From Lotus japonicus (Eukaryota; Streptophyta; Magnoliopsida; Fabales; Fabaceae), in the NCBI RefSeq assembly GCF_012489685.1, contig NC_080046.1, forward strand, positions 65,797,984 through 65,861,983: a DNA stretch of 64,000 bases, written 5' to 3'. Below the pieces are notes generated by a model, which did no database searches, was not told the DNA's origin, and was given only the letters and a program-made list of their open reading frames with translations. Shown here piece after piece: positions 35,657-52,213 of the stretch. Position numbers and translations under genes: made by a program. Within the stretch, counting starts at the first letter, position 1. Every line of letters starts with the position of its first letter.

Positions 35657-38504
35657 ATGGGGGAGCATTATGAGTGCTGTGAAACCAAGTTCTTCATACG
35701 CATTCTGACAGTAGCACTGCTTGTTATATTCGCTGGATTGATGTCAGGCCTTACCTTAGGCCTCATGTCATTGAGTCTTGTTGATCTTGAAGTCCTTGCT
35801 AAGTCTGGTACCCCACTTGATCGCAAGCATGCTGGTAATTTCTGTCATTCAGAGCATGAAGCTTTTTTCAATCACAGCCTCATTCTTTCCCTTACCAAGT
35901 TATTCTTAGCTACTGAACCTTCTATCCGTGTGTTTTCTCTTATCTGACAGATCTTTGTCATTGTAGAAATAGGAAGCACATTGTTCTGGACATTATGAAG
36001 TTATTGAATCTACAGCTTTTTTTATATACTTGTGTTTTTGTCATTACAGCGAAGATATTGCCTGTTGTCAGAAATCAGCACCTATTGCTTTGCACCCTTC
36101 TAATTTGTAATGCTGCAGCCATGGAGGTACAAGATCAACTAAACTCATTTACTAGTTTGTATTTAATCAAATGGATACACTAACATTAAATATAAGTGTT
36201 TCTTTTATCAGGCACTTCCAATATTTCTTGATAGTCTTATTGATGCATTTGGTGCGGTCCTCATTTCAGTGACATTGATTCTTTTGTTTGGTGAGGTGAG
36301 AAAGTTTTCCACCTTAAATCTTGAATCAATTATGAAACTCAGAAGCTACTATGCTTCTCCCATAATTGGTTTAGTCGGAATCAATTGTAGAAAGGTTTCC
36401 AGACATACATTGTTTACTATGTATCTCTGACATCCATTTATTTCTTTGAAGATTATACCCCAATCAATTTGTTCAAGATATGGTTTAGCAATTGGTGCAG
36501 CAGTGGCTCCATTTGTCCGTGTTCTGATGTGGATATGTTTTCCTGTTGCCTATCCTATCAGCAAGGTAACACACATTGAGTTGAATTTTCTTATCAGTAG
36601 TTTGTAATCCTTATTTTCATAAACATGAACCTGGGGCATTTGGTGCATCATTTCAGCTGTTGTTTCTTAATTTCCTTTTCCTTCTTGGATTTTGGTGCAT
36701 CATTTCAGCTGTTGGACATCGTGCTAGGGCATCGTCGTCAAGCTCTTTTCCGCAGAGCTGAGTTGAAAACACTTGTAAATTTGCATGGTAACAAGGTCAG
36801 TATTGGAGCCTAAACCTACCTATAACCTATTTTCAGCTTATTAAATTTGCTTATGAATAAACGCTTATTAAGCGTTCAATTAAACTGCTTAGCCAAACAC
36901 ACACTTGTTTTGTACTCATCTTGTTATTATCAGAATGCTGCTGTTCTCGATCTACCTTTTACTTTCCAATGTAATTCACCTTATGTCACTGAGAGTTTTC
37001 TTATCTTCTTCTGTACTGGTTATTTAGACTTCTTCACTTGGAAACTCATGCTATCTTATCCTTGTTGCTTCTTCTCTATGATGAATTGTAATAGGCTGGG
37101 AAAGGTGGGGAACTGTCACACCATGAAACAACAATCATTTCTGGGGCACTTGAACTCTCTGAGAAGACAGCCAGTGATGCCATGACCCCTTTAGCTGAAA
37201 CATTTTCTATTGATATTAATTCAATTTTTGATAGGTAATGTGTGTCAAAAAAATATAAAATGCTAGCTAGTCTTTGTTTCTTACACAACTTTCTGTCATT
37301 AAATTAAATTTATGTTATTAAGCAGGAATCTGATGAATCTAATATTGGAGGAAGGGCACAGCAGAGTCCCTGTCTATTATGAGGATTCTACAAATATTAT
37401 TGGACTTATCCTGGTACATGGGGTTATATTTTTCTTTAACCCTTCAATATTGAACAGTCATTTTCCATCAGATTGAAACCTGTTGTATAAAACCAACCAC
37501 ACACAGTTTAGATGTACCTATTTTAATTCAACATATCAACTTTCCTTGAAAGATTTTAATGTTATCATAAATTATTTTTTCTTTTCATCTTAATCTTAGG
37601 TCAAGAATTTATTGACAATTGACCCAGAAGATGAAACACCAGTGAAAAATGTGACCATACGCAAAATACCAAGGTATTTTGTACATGTCTTGTAGTTTTA
37701 ATGCCATTATATTACTAAAGATTCATATTGAAAATTTACAAATATTGACAGGGTACCAGAAATGATGCCACTGTATGATATTTTGAATGAGTTCCAAAAG
37801 GGCCATAGCCACATGGCCATTGTTGTTAGACATTGTGACAAGACAGGGCAGCAATCTTCCAATGGTAAGCACATGATTATGGTGTGTTTGTATTTTTGTC
37901 GGCACACATTTCAATACTTTTTGAATGTGTTTTTTGTCAATCCATGTCTCTCGTGTCATTAGACCAACTTAATGTAAATACAACGACACACACGTAATCC
38001 ATTTAAACTATTTATCTTTTGCTAACATTCTATTTAGACTCTCTTTGATCCTACAAATTTCTTTCATATCCTGAGAAGTGTTCCCTTTCTCTGTGCATGT
38101 GAAATAGACATTGTAAGAGATGTGAGGGTGGATATTGATAGGGAGAAGCCTTCCCAAGAGAGAATGTTGAGAATTAGGAGACAACTCCATGCGAGGAAAA
38201 GCTATAGATATGCAAGTAATTCGTATAGGAGTGGTTCTATGAGCAAAAAATGGTCAGAGAATATGTACTCAGACATTGTGGAATTAGATGAAAATTCACT
38301 TCCAAAGCTTCCCCCAAAAGAAGAAGAAGCTGTTGGAATAATTACAATGGAAGATGTCATTGAACAGCTTTTGCAGGTAATAAGAACAATTTTGTTAAGT
38401 GTTAACCCTTGAAATCTTATTGAACCCTTTGTATTAATAATATTATTGTTTCTATGTAGGAGGAGATCTTTGATGAGACAGATCATCATTTTGAAGACTC
38501 TTAA
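35657..38504 (+). CDS. DUF21/CBS-domain membrane protein, copy 2 (422 aa)
   Basis: Complete member of the plant DUF21-CBS family, related to CNNM and bacterial CorC/HlyC-type proteins implicated in metal-ion transport. Eleven exons: 35657-35834, 36050-36126, 36212-36295, 36452-36565, 36709-36795, 37095-37234, 37326-37413, 37600-37673, 37752-37864, 38108-38376 and 38460-38504; phases sum to 423 codons. The DUF21 domain (about 10-185) has hydrophobic segments [58 protein letters not shown] and [20 protein letters not shown]. The CBS pair follows ([73 protein letters not shown]). It ends at the usual [14 protein letters not shown]. It looks functional, unlike copy 1. Substrate unknown. Confidence 0.86.
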
Positions 38505-39964
38505 CTTGACAGTGTTCTTTCAATAAAACCAATTGCCTTTTACATTCTTCTCTTGGTGTTTAGATTCATACTTTGGGGCATCTGGATTCTGGAATGTGAC
38601 TAGCCATTACACATACAACTAATTAAAATTTAGAAGATTTAGATAACATCAAAAGAAAAAGTTCATGTAAGGATGTATTATTATTGTAATATATTTTGAG
38701 CTTTTAATTGATTGTGTCTATAGACACTTGTGCTTATTGTATGCTCACAACAAATTTTCTTTGTCGGAGTACTAGCAATAAAGGGAAAAAAGATTAGGTA
38801 GCATATGTGATACAAATAAGTGCATATTTGTTTTTGCAAGGTAAATGCGATTTCGCGTATCTCAACGCATTATTTGTCATATTGAGTTTAACTTCGATCA
38901 GTTATAATTTGATTTACGTTGAATTCAACAGAAATCCAAAGACACTCTAAAAATAAACAAATCAGATGTTAGAAATAAATTTACTCTATTTCCTCTGATG
39001 TCAAAGTTCATTGAAACAAATCTTAGCCATCGTCGGAGCTCCTCTACCAGAGCTGACCCCAGTCCTCCACTGCGCCGCCCGCAACATTGATTTTATATTC
39101 TTTTTATAGGTAAATGTTAGTTGTTAGTAATGTTAGAAAGTAATCTCTCCTCAGTGTTCAAACCCTGCATCTTTCACCCTTCATCCCACCGTATTATTAT
39201 GTTTCATAACTCTTACCACTTGAGTCATCGAGATCCTGATTGCGAAGGAAAAAGAGCGAAGTGAGTGAAAGATAAATGAAAATGAAAACCGGGGGTATTT
39301 ATGTATTTTCCCAAAAAAATTGGGGCTTTTGTATAAGAGAAACAGAGAGAGAGGGGGAAACAAAACGAAGATTGAAATTGAAGCCTGAAGAGATCGTTGG
39401 ACGGTGCCCGACGCAGACAGAGACAAGGTGCGTCGATTATTTTCCCCAATTTTGTATTTTGAGTTCTTCTCTAATTCTCTGGGTTTGCAAAGATTCCGAC
39501 TTTACTGCTGTATTTGATCTCTGATTCTTCCTCCGTGAAAAAATTGGGTTTTGATTTTTACTCAATTTTGCATCTTTCTTGCCTGAAATTTCCACCCTTT
39601 ATAGCTTGGAAGTTGGAACCATTTTGTGGGATGATGAAATTCTGGGGTTTACTGTATTGGGCTAGAACATGGTTAGATTTTTATTTTTTGGTGTGAATTT
39701 TAGGGTCCAATGTTGATGATACTTTGAGTGCTACTTTTGTAATTAACTAGAAGTTTGATTAATAATTTACACTAAGAGAACTTTGGAAACTAGAAAAATG
39801 TCAGTGATATATGAAATAATGGTTGTTTGTGAATTATCCCCTCGGAACACGAAACATCACACACACCACACTGAAGTTGTTTCTTAAATTTTTATTGAAG
39901 TCATTCATTTGTTTAAAATATTATTTTTAGAATTCTTTGTTTTGTTTTTGGGTGACATGATCAG
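38505..39964. other. Spacer, promoter and 5'UTR of the nuclear-protein gene, copy 2
   Basis: Holds the DUF21 3'UTR, the empty Helitron site at about 38627, the spacer, the empty MULE site at 39339-39347 and the non-coding first exon of the next gene (donor after AGACAAG near 39427, matching copy 1). The open frame at 39276-39524 is not supported as a gene. Confidence 0.55.
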
Positions 39965-41962
39965 ATGGATCTGGAGAGTGAAAACAGACTAGCTGCTATG
40001 CTTATGAGGGAAGCAGCTGAGTTGCGGCGGCAGGCTGAAAAAGAAGGTGTTCTGGCTTATCTTAGTAAGCCTAATGTCCGGAATCGGCCAAATTCACGCT
40101 TCCTCACTGCTACTGTACTTGGGGTACAACAATGTTAGTCACTAATTTTACTGGTTATTATTGCTTTACATTGCCTTGTGTTTTATGGCTGTGCTTTTGA
40201 GAAAGTTTTAGGATTTTGTGGGAACTAGGAAATAATATTTTATATGCCTGTCATTTAATTGATCTGTTTGGTGAATGTGGGTATCTTTTGAGTTTAAAAC
40301 ATTCATATTCATTGTTTTTTTATTAGAGTGGGGGGTGGGTTTAGAAGAAGACAGGGGGGGAAACATTTACCATTACATATTATACAGACATATTGGAGAG
40401 CTTTATTCGACTTATGGGCTTTGTTCCATCTTTTTTCCTATTCTTTGCTTACTTACAGAGATCATCCAGAATGTTTGTCTCTTGTTTTTCCTTGGCTATA
40501 TTGTCTAATTTATTCTGACTTTCTCTTTCTTATTATATGCAAAGACAATGGGTTGGGTATGGTTTGAGTTCTTTAGAAGTGGGCTTTCTTCTTTCTAGTG
40601 TCTTCACATGCACTGTGTGCGTCTAGTATTCATGGGTGATATATGTGACTGCTTTCTCTGTCCAAGATGTGTATCCTCTACTCGTACTCATGGGTTACGT
40701 ACTTGGTACACTTGCCGTACTTTGTTTATCAGGGTTTATAGGATTTAGGTTGGGATGCACTTCAGAAAGAAATGTATGGAATTATAACCATTGACGTGGT
40801 CAAGATCACCATTTTTCTTGCAAGATCACACTATCTTACTATCTATTGATCCTGATCACAGTCATTGGTTTCACTTTGGTGCTGGTAGTTTATCTATATT
40901 AATGAAATTGAATTTCTTTTGGTGCTTTCCCCCAGCTAATCGAGTTGTGGAAGTAAATGAGATGTGGCGAGTACGGCAAAAAGAAAAAGAGCTGGATGAA
41001 CGGGTTAGAGGTACATCATCAGATAAAAGCAGTGGAGACAGAAGCCATAGGGATGATAAAACATCAAGAAGTTCCATTGGTAATAGCACTAGAACATCTG
41101 CTTCATGCTCAAGTAAAAGACAATTTGAGATGGAGGTTAAAGACACATCAAAAGATAAAAATTCAAGTGACAGAAGCCACAGGGATAGTAAATTGTTAGG
41201 AAGAACCGGAAGACATGCTGTAATCGATGAAAGCACTAGTGCTTCTGCTTCATGCTTAAATAAAAGAGGACATGAGCATCCTCCAGAAGGTTTAAAGGAT
41301 GAAGAGCTTGAGGAGTTTCTCCACTCAAGGTTTTACTTTTATGCATTCTGGTGTTTTTATATGCATGCATGCCTTAATATAATTCTCTCTCTCTCTCTAT
41401 ATTGAATTTAGAACTAAGGAAGCTCCATATTGGTGCAGGACCAAGCGAGGCAGAGGCGCTGTTGGTCCAAGAATGGATGAGACTGGGCCTTACCTTCCTC
41501 CTCATACAGATGGGGAGTTTCTCCACTCAAGGTTTTACTTTTATGCATTCTGGTGTTTTTATATGCATGCATGCCTTAATATAATTCTCTCTCTCTCTCT
41601 ATATTGAATTTAGAACTAAGGAAGCTCCATATTGGTGCAGGACCAAGCGAGGCAGAGGCACTGTTGGTCCAAGAATGGATGAGACTGGGCCTTACCTTCC
41701 TCCTCATACAGATGGGGAGCCTAGTACTAGTCCTGATGCAAGGGAACGCCGTCGGGTTATTTACGGTCCGGAGATGCCTTCATCATTGAAGTTATATGAA
41801 TCCTCTGAGGAGGAGACTGATGAAGACAGGCGGAGAAAGAGTAAAAAGTCTCGCTCTAGCTGCTCAGACAAGGAGCATTCTGAGAAGCGCAAGTCCAAGA
41901 AGAAATCTAAGCATAAGAAAAAGAAAAGGGACGAGAAAAGAAGTAAACATCATCATCGGTAA
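39965..41962 (+). CDS. Lys/Arg/Ser-rich probable nuclear protein, copy 2, with a duplicated exon (343 aa)
   Basis: Same protein as 24698-26493 but with five exons in total counting the leader. Coding exons: 39965-40133, 40936-41329, 41412-41531 (new) and 41614-41962. A 202-bp tandem duplication (41316-41517 and 41518-41719) copied the end of one exon, the 82-bp intron and the start of the next. Because the exonic part is 120 bases, the new exon adds exactly 40 residues in frame, repeating EAPYWCRTKRGRGAVGPRMD and its surroundings. The repeats differ at one base (GCGCT against GCACT, both Ala). Promoter and leader are uninterrupted here, so this is probably the expressed copy. Function unknown; the basic C terminus suggests a nuclear protein. 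Confidence 0.74.
41316..41719. repeat. 202-bp tandem duplication creating an extra exon
   Basis: Units 41316-41517 and 41518-41719, with one substitution between them (about 41458). Single copy in the other duplicate at 26049-26250. Confidence 0.95.
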
Positions 41963-42990
41963 TGCTGTTGTGTAATTCTATAATCTCTCACAGATGAATG
42001 TTATAATTTGCAATGGATATGGAACTCATGTTTGTACTTTGTAACATCTGTAACCTCAAAATGCAATTCCTCTTGGAGATATGAATTGTTTTGGCCATAT
42101 GATGCAAGCAATTATTTTGCATTGTTTTATGGATTTCATTCCTATGGTGCAGAGTGCAGCCAATTCTTTTGGTCATATCACACTTCAGCCACATCTTTTT
42201 GCATCAAGATTATTTGCCTCTTTTTCGTGATAGTAATACAACAAATATACACCACCAGCCAAAGAATATGAGCTTGGCAAAAAGACAAACGTAACATTCT
42301 TGAAATCGAAAATATTGGCATCACAATGTGCTAAACTAAAAAACAAGATGTTTGGACCCTCTCAAGCAGAATCTTCTCTCCATGCTTCTCCGGAAGCAAT
42401 TCTATGTTTTTAATTTCCTATCAAAATACATTTATTAATCATGAAATAAACTAAGTCATTAAAGCCAAATAGAGGGTTGAGATTTTGCATGAGAGCCAGA
42501 CTCGAGAGGATCCTTGATGAAAGACAAGTGAGAAGCTTCTTAAGAAAAACGTATGTTTCACATATTGATCTGAATCGGAAGATTACTTTAGGACTTATTT
42601 TTTGTTCTGTCCTAATTTCAAGAATACTTAATATTATATTGAATTAGAGAACATAACAATTATTTCTTTCAAAATAAAATGAACCACATACCCATTACAG
42701 CATGTTTGGATAACATTAAAAAGTCTGTTTAATTACATTTGAAACAGAAATCCCACTTTCTCAAATAAAAAAAGTGAAAGAAATTTCATCCTTTTTATGT
42801 TCACCAGAATACACACTTAATTATGTAACTATGCCATGGATCCTCCTACACCAAAATTCCCATCAAGACTATTAGTATAATATTATTCTTTTGAGAGCAC
42901 TATCACAGTATAAAGAGGGTCCGGTTCCTCTGCACTTATTTATTTATTTTATGCCTTTCCATCCTAGATGTGTATTGAATCGGTGTTGAA
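41963..42990. other. Intergenic region between convergent genes, copy 2
   Basis: About 1 kb matching 26494-27521 almost exactly. Presumed 3'UTRs; no gene seen. Confidence 0.6.
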
Positions 42991-46481
<3,491 letters not shown>

Positions 46482-47775
46482 CTTCAATGGATTGGTGAAG
46501 CTGTATAAATTTCAGAAGTAAAGGAAAGATAATTAAGAAGAAAGGTGGTAATGAAAAAAAAGAGTTTGATTATCTAGTTTCTTGGGAGTCCTTCCTTATA
46601 AGGGAAAGTGGTTGAATATAAGTACATCATATACTTGTTTTCTTTTTCTTTATTTTTTTTATATAGGAGCCAAAAATTCAATTAATTTCCAATTTTACCA
46701 CCGATAATGCTTTTTAATTATTTCGCTTTCATTTCATTCTCAAGTCCCGGAAATTTGGAAGCATTTGGAGCAATGATAATGGCGGTTGCAGCTATTTGTT
46801 TGTATACATGTGGTAAATGTTGGTTGGGGAATCATACTAGAAACCAGAAACTTAAGGGTAGCAGATAGAAATTAATTCAAACTAGTACACTCAAAATATT
46901 GTCCTTATGGTATCCATGTGCGACACCGTTATTTAAACAGAAATATAAATAAATGAACTATCCGGAGACCAAAAAATAAATGTAAAAAGCGCCATTAAAA
47001 TAAATATTGTCCTTTGTTGGTGTCTGTCACCTGTTAAGTGATTCTAAGCTTAATCTCGTGTAAATGAATGTTAAGTATCATTAGTTTGTTAAGTATCATT
47101 AGTTACACTTAAGACAAACGAAATTATGTCTTCTAAAGTGAATATAGTACTAATACATGGTATGTGACTGTGAGTACTAACAAACACCCACCATCACCAT
47201 ATATGTCTACCAATCATTATGTTTTCTTTTATCAATGTTCTTTGAAGAATGGCGTGGCAAATGCAACGTCATTACTTTTGTATTGCTCATAATATTAATA
47301 TTAATGGCTAGGGCGTTCGATTTGGTGTCATTAGGGGCCACAAGAATTTATGGCAATTTATTTTGGACGGATACCTATCCATTTTATGGCATGTTTAGTT
47401 TCTCATCTTTGTGGCCAAGGGCTTCTTGAAATTCAATGCTAGTCGGTTGTAGACATGTATGTAGTTGAATGTGATAGGAGTAGTATCTAATCTAAGAGAC
47501 TAATTAATTTATTTTTATTTCCAGTCCAGAATGGAATTGGGCTTTCTGAATTGAGCCCACTTGTGAAAAACCGCAATTACCAAATGACCCTTTGGTTGTT
47601 CTCTTACCATAACGGCTAGTTAGAGAGAGGAATTTAAAACTAGATCGTTTTACTACAACAACCTTGATCATCGCTCGCTCTTACCAAAACCAAAACCAAA
47701 ACCAAAACCAAAACCAACGACTGTGTCTGTCTGTCACGCTCTTCTCTTCTCTTCTCTTCTATTCGCTTGTTAGCT
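46482..47775. other. Divergent promoter region between squalene epoxidase copy 2 and the 675-aa protein gene
   Basis: The first 517 bases belong to the duplication; from 46999 the sequence is unique. Small repeats: TTAAGTATCATTAGT twice at 47071-47104, (CCAAAA)n at 47684-47717 and TCTTC-type pyrimidine repeats at 47740-47760, probably leader of the downstream gene. A 64-codon open frame at 47235-47429 has no support as a gene. Confidence 0.5.
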
Positions 47776-50700
47776 ATGGCAGCAGAAACTGCGTGTTTGC
47801 CAATTATTGAAGAAGAGGAGCAAATTGATGAAGACTTCTACGAGAAGATTCAAGCTCCCAAGTTCGTCGACCTCACCGCACCCGATAAACGCCCTCCCGA
47901 TGATGACCGCCACTGGTTCTGCTTCCGCGTCGGTAACTACCTTCTTCCAATCCATTACTACTGTCAAATTCAAACTGATTTCGATTCAATTTCAGCTCCA
48001 TTTGATTTTGCATCACTTTAATTTTAAATTCAGGTTGTGACCAGAACCATGAGCAGGAGCTGGATCCTGAAGAAATTTACAAGAATTTTGTTCTTAGGGT
48101 TTGTTTGTTCTATTTTTCTTCAACTTTGTCTTTCAATTGAGGATTGACTCTCTTTTGGAGCATGGACATGAACATTTTGATGATAATTGGGTGTTGTGTT
48201 GAATTTTCAGGTTATGGCTGCCAGAAGCCCTAACGTCAAGCTGAGAAACGCATTGGATAGAAGAGAAGCCAGGTAGCTGCTTAACTGCATGTTTGGAAAT
48301 CATTTTACAGTTGATTCTAGAGTCAAAATCAATTCTGGGATCCAGAAGCTACTCAATTTTAGGGAGAAGCTTCTGCATTCCAGAATTGATTTTAAGGAAA
48401 AATAAGCTGATTCAACCATGCTATAAAGTGTGACCAATAAGCACTTTAGAGAGCATATTTGATTTCCCTTTTAGGCAAGACACACTCTATCCAACACATT
48501 TCTTGCTTGTTGATATTTATATAGAAATATAGAATCCACTAAATCACATGGTTCTATTCTCAATTTGGTCAGATTCACATAAGTTTCATCAGATAAAAAT
48601 TAGTATGCTAACAAATGTGTGTTAAGGAGTGTGGTGTTGGCAATTTTATTTTTACCTGTGTGTTAAGGAGTACTGTAGAGCCTTTAAACTAACTTGATTC
48701 CTCAACTTTGTTGTTTGCTTAGTCGAAATATGAAGTGCCCCCTCACAGCTCCTGCAAAACCAAGGGTGTCAAGAATGGCCATGATTTCCTCATTGTCACA
48801 CAAGATGAGAGACAACAATGTGAAAGTAAAACCTATTCCTAAGGTTGCTGCAACCCCAAATGCTAAGGTGAAGCAATCATCTTCTGTGACCAAGGCTCTG
48901 ACTGGTCCTAGGAATCAAAAGAAGGCTTCCAATACAGAACAATTCAGAAGTGTTCAGAGCAAGAAAGCAATGAATGTTGCTGTGCCAAAGAGCAGATTGG
49001 TGGCGAAGGCTCTGGTTTTTCACTCCCCAAAGAAGGTGGTAAAGACCAAGTTTTCAGCAGAATTGAACACGCCCATGAAGGCTTTGTGTTCTGCAATGAA
49101 GAAGATTGATCTCAATGGAGTGAAGAAGAATGGAGATGGATGTAATAGCTCATTGCCAGTGGCTTCCAGCAGAAAGCAATTGAAAGGACGAGAGGTTAAA
49201 AGCCGTGTGTTCGATTCATTGTATTCTAAGAAACTGAAGGAACCAGAAACAAACACTGTGAGATGTTTGAAGGAAAACAAAGTCAAAGGCATGCAGAAAT
49301 GCCAGGTTAGTGTGTCTCATGAGAATGACTACAGTGACATGGAGATGGATGAAAAATCAACAAGGGGTGACTCTCTGGAAAGATACACTGAATCAGGAAC
49401 TTCTGGAGGTGTTAGTGAAATATCACAAGAAGCAAAAAGTGGAGAGAGTTCAATTAGTTCAAGTTCAAACGAAGAAGAGAAAAGTGCTACTCAAGGGAGT
49501 GAGAATGAAGAGAGAAGGAACCTGGTTTTAGGGATGGTAAAAGTTTGTGAAGCCAAAATGAGAAAGGCTGAAGAAAACTCTGTGGTTTCTAATGAAAAGG
49601 AAAATGAAGTCAAGGTCACAGAGAACGATGACAAGGAAAACGCTTCAGCCCCTAGTGAGAACATGTAAGCAATTTGATTTGTCTCAAGCTCTCTCTGATG
49701 TTTCATTATCTTATGTAATTGATGAATTTTTGCTGGCTGCAGAACGGTGAGTACCGATAATGGCGACCTCAAGAAAGTTGTTCTTGGCAACAAGCATGAA
49801 GAAAGAAAAACACACAAGGTTTGATCTAGCTTAGAATCTCATTAATGTTATTTTCATTCCCACCTGCTTCAATGATTTGACTGTAACCTTTTATGACCTT
49901 GACACAGAAATCTACATTGACCACAACTGGTTCTCAAGTTGTAAAATACAGAAAATTAAAGCCCACAAATCCCATTCCTTTTAAGCTGAGAACTGATGTA
50001 AGTAAAGGAGATTATGGTTGGTTTGTAAGGTCATTATAAAGTATATGATCCCTGATTTTTGTTTTTTCAAATGCTGCAGGAAAGGGGAATTCTCAAAGAA
50101 GCAAACTTGGATAAAAAAATTCCTTCACTTGTGAAAGAAACCCCAGCTAAAGGAGGAAAGGCAATAAAGAAACATCAAAGTGTAAATAAAGTGAGTCTCA
50201 TTATGAACCTCAAGTTGCACCTATCATTATTACTTATTAGCATTGGATATCTAAAAAGTAAAACACCCTAATATGTCATTATATGCACCCATATAAACCT
50301 CATTTTCTCTCTTTTTCTTGCTATCACTTATTTTCCTAATATGTTTGTCTACTTTGGGTGTTCTATGTAACATTTTCCAAAATAACTAAGATGTTATTCT
50401 GAACATTATCAGAAAAGTGGAACTTGTTCCGGACAAAGTGAACAAGACAGTGACAATTATAGCAGCTGCGACGAGAAACCAAACCAAACAACTAAAGAAA
50501 ATAAATGTGTAAGTTCAAGCTTGAAAGACACCATCACATGATTACTGCTTATTGTGTTTTTAGATGCAAGTGTCTGAAACTTCCCAAACGTTATGCAGGG
50601 GAACATTCAAAGTGACAACTTCAACAGCAGAAAGGTGCAACAAAAATTATCTGCCACAAAAGTTCATAGAAAGCCTCATTATGAAATTCAGAAACCCATT

Positions 50701-51116
50701 AATCTTGATGAAAATTTCAGAAGAAAAACCGAAATGATACAACGTAGAGTTGTGAGGCCCCGAAGGTAAGTAATAATCAGCTTGTCATATACACTGCTTT
50801 ACTCTATTATAATGGTCTCTAGAAATTTAATGATAAAAGTACATATTGATGCAGTGCCTTGTCAAGGAAGAAAGATAAAGTAGATCTTGCAACAGCTTGT
50901 AAACTCAGTGTTATATTGGAAAAACCCTCAGAAATTTTGAAGCCAAAGGAAGCAGCAAGGCCACTTAAAAATGATGCTTCTTCACCTACAAGTAAAACTG
51001 CAGGTTCCATTTCTAGGCCTTGTTCAAGAGGAAGGAGGGCTTTAACTGTTCCAAGGGAACCAAAATTTCAGAGTCTCCATGTGCCAAAGAGCTGCACCAC
51101 CAGGCAACCAGTTTAG
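47776..51116 (+). CDS. Basic, Ser/Lys-rich protein with TPX2-like motif (675 aa)
   Basis: Ten exons in phase: 47776-47932, 48034-48098, 48211-48272, 48723-49664, 49743-49818, 49908-49997, 50080-50190, 50413-50508, 50599-50765 and 50855-51116. Acidic N terminus with IDEDFYEKIQAPKFVDLTAP and DRHWFCFRVGCDQNHE, then EIYKNFVLRVMAARSPNVKL and MKCPLTAPAKPRVSRMAMIS. A long disordered, Lys- and Ser-rich middle follows, with an acidic stretch near 260-330. Around exon 6/7 is NPIPFKLRTDERGILKEANL, close to the FKLRTDERG motif of TPX2-family microtubule proteins, and the C terminus has VPREPKFQSLHVPKSCTTR. This suggests a microtubule- or spindle-associated protein, but overall family membership is not established from sequence alone. 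The donor that ends exon 4 (AT then GTAAGC) removes an apparent stop at 49666. Confidence 0.75.
48287..48421. repeat. 135-bp palindromic MITE in intron 3 of the 675-aa protein gene
   Basis: The left part AAAATCAATTCTGGGATCCA... is answered by the inverted ...GCATTCCAGAATTGATTTTA, with arms reaching GCATGTTTGG at one end and CAACCATGC at the other. Arms are about 55-60 bases with a short centre. The same sequence type recurs in squalene epoxidase intron 4. Confidence 0.75.
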
Positions 51117-52213
51117 GGGCTGCTATTGTTCAGTTTGCAGGGCGGTGCCGTTCAATATCGTCATTGAATTTTAGTTCTTTTCTCAAAGTTGACAGTAAAA
51201 AAAAAAAGTGTTTGTATGTGTTCATCGGCTTCTGTTTTGATTTGTATAATAACATTGTTTGATTTTTAAATTTCAGTATATATTTTCAAGTGCAAATTGC
51301 ACTGACATAACAGAAAGCTCTGGCATAAGGCTAAAGAATGCACTGATATAACATCAAATAATTCAAAAGCCTCTTCATATTTTAAAAGCTGCATGACAAA
51401 TATTGAAAAGAAAAAAACTAAAGAATGTTTATACCAACAGGAAAATATAGCAGCACCAGCACCAGCACCAGCACCATTGTCTAACCAATCAATCTCTTCA
51501 TTCCTTAAAAAGAAAGTTCCCCTGAGGACCATGCCTGTGTAACCTTGTAGCTGCTCCAATGACTAGCGATTTGTTTTAAATAAGAGTTGCGACTCTGAAC
51601 AACAGTGAAGGAATTGCCAAGTGCTGCTCCAATGCAGATGGCAACTTGATTAGATAATCCAGTGAATTCCACTGTTGCAATTGCTGCAGTGGTTTTCAAG
51701 AAAGCTACTACATGTGATCCAAAGAAACTGTTTGATGTTAAATCCTCGATGCTGTTGGGGACAAACAAATACTTTTTCTTTAAAACATTGATCTGAATTG
51801 TGATCTTCATATTCTCCATATTGACAAAAGCTCAAACTTCATACTCAGACCAACTAATGCTCATAATTGAACTTCCTTCCTACCATGGTGCAGACTTAAA
51901 GAAAAGGAGGCTAACATGCTAAGAAAATACTATCAAACTCTAGCGGCTATAACTATTAATAAATCCCAGACTCGAAGTTAATTGTTTGACCAAAGTAGTT
52001 AACTCAAATAGTCTTGAGAAACATTGCAGTTATCACAAAGTGGCAGTATAAGAAGCATGCGTGATGGGCAAATAAAACAATTTTCTCATTACTTAACATT
52101 TTTACAAGTTAACTATCATATGTATAGATCAAAAGTAAAACAAGAATCTCTTCTCTCCTCTCCTCTACAATTCCTTTCAGTAATGTACACAAAATCGAAC
52201 CCCTTCCACAAAA
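51117..52213. other. Intergenic region between convergent genes
   Basis: About 1.1 kb between the stop of the 675-aa protein and the stop of TIN1. It includes an imperfect GCACCA/CACCAG run (51451-51475). A 104-codon minus-strand frame (51819-51505) is open but unrecognised and sits in presumed 3'UTR sequence, so I do not call it a gene. Confidence 0.45.

Noticed and set aside
51505..51819. 104-codon minus-strand open frame between two convergent genes
   Set aside because: No recognised motif, no splice context, and it lies in presumed 3'UTR sequence.
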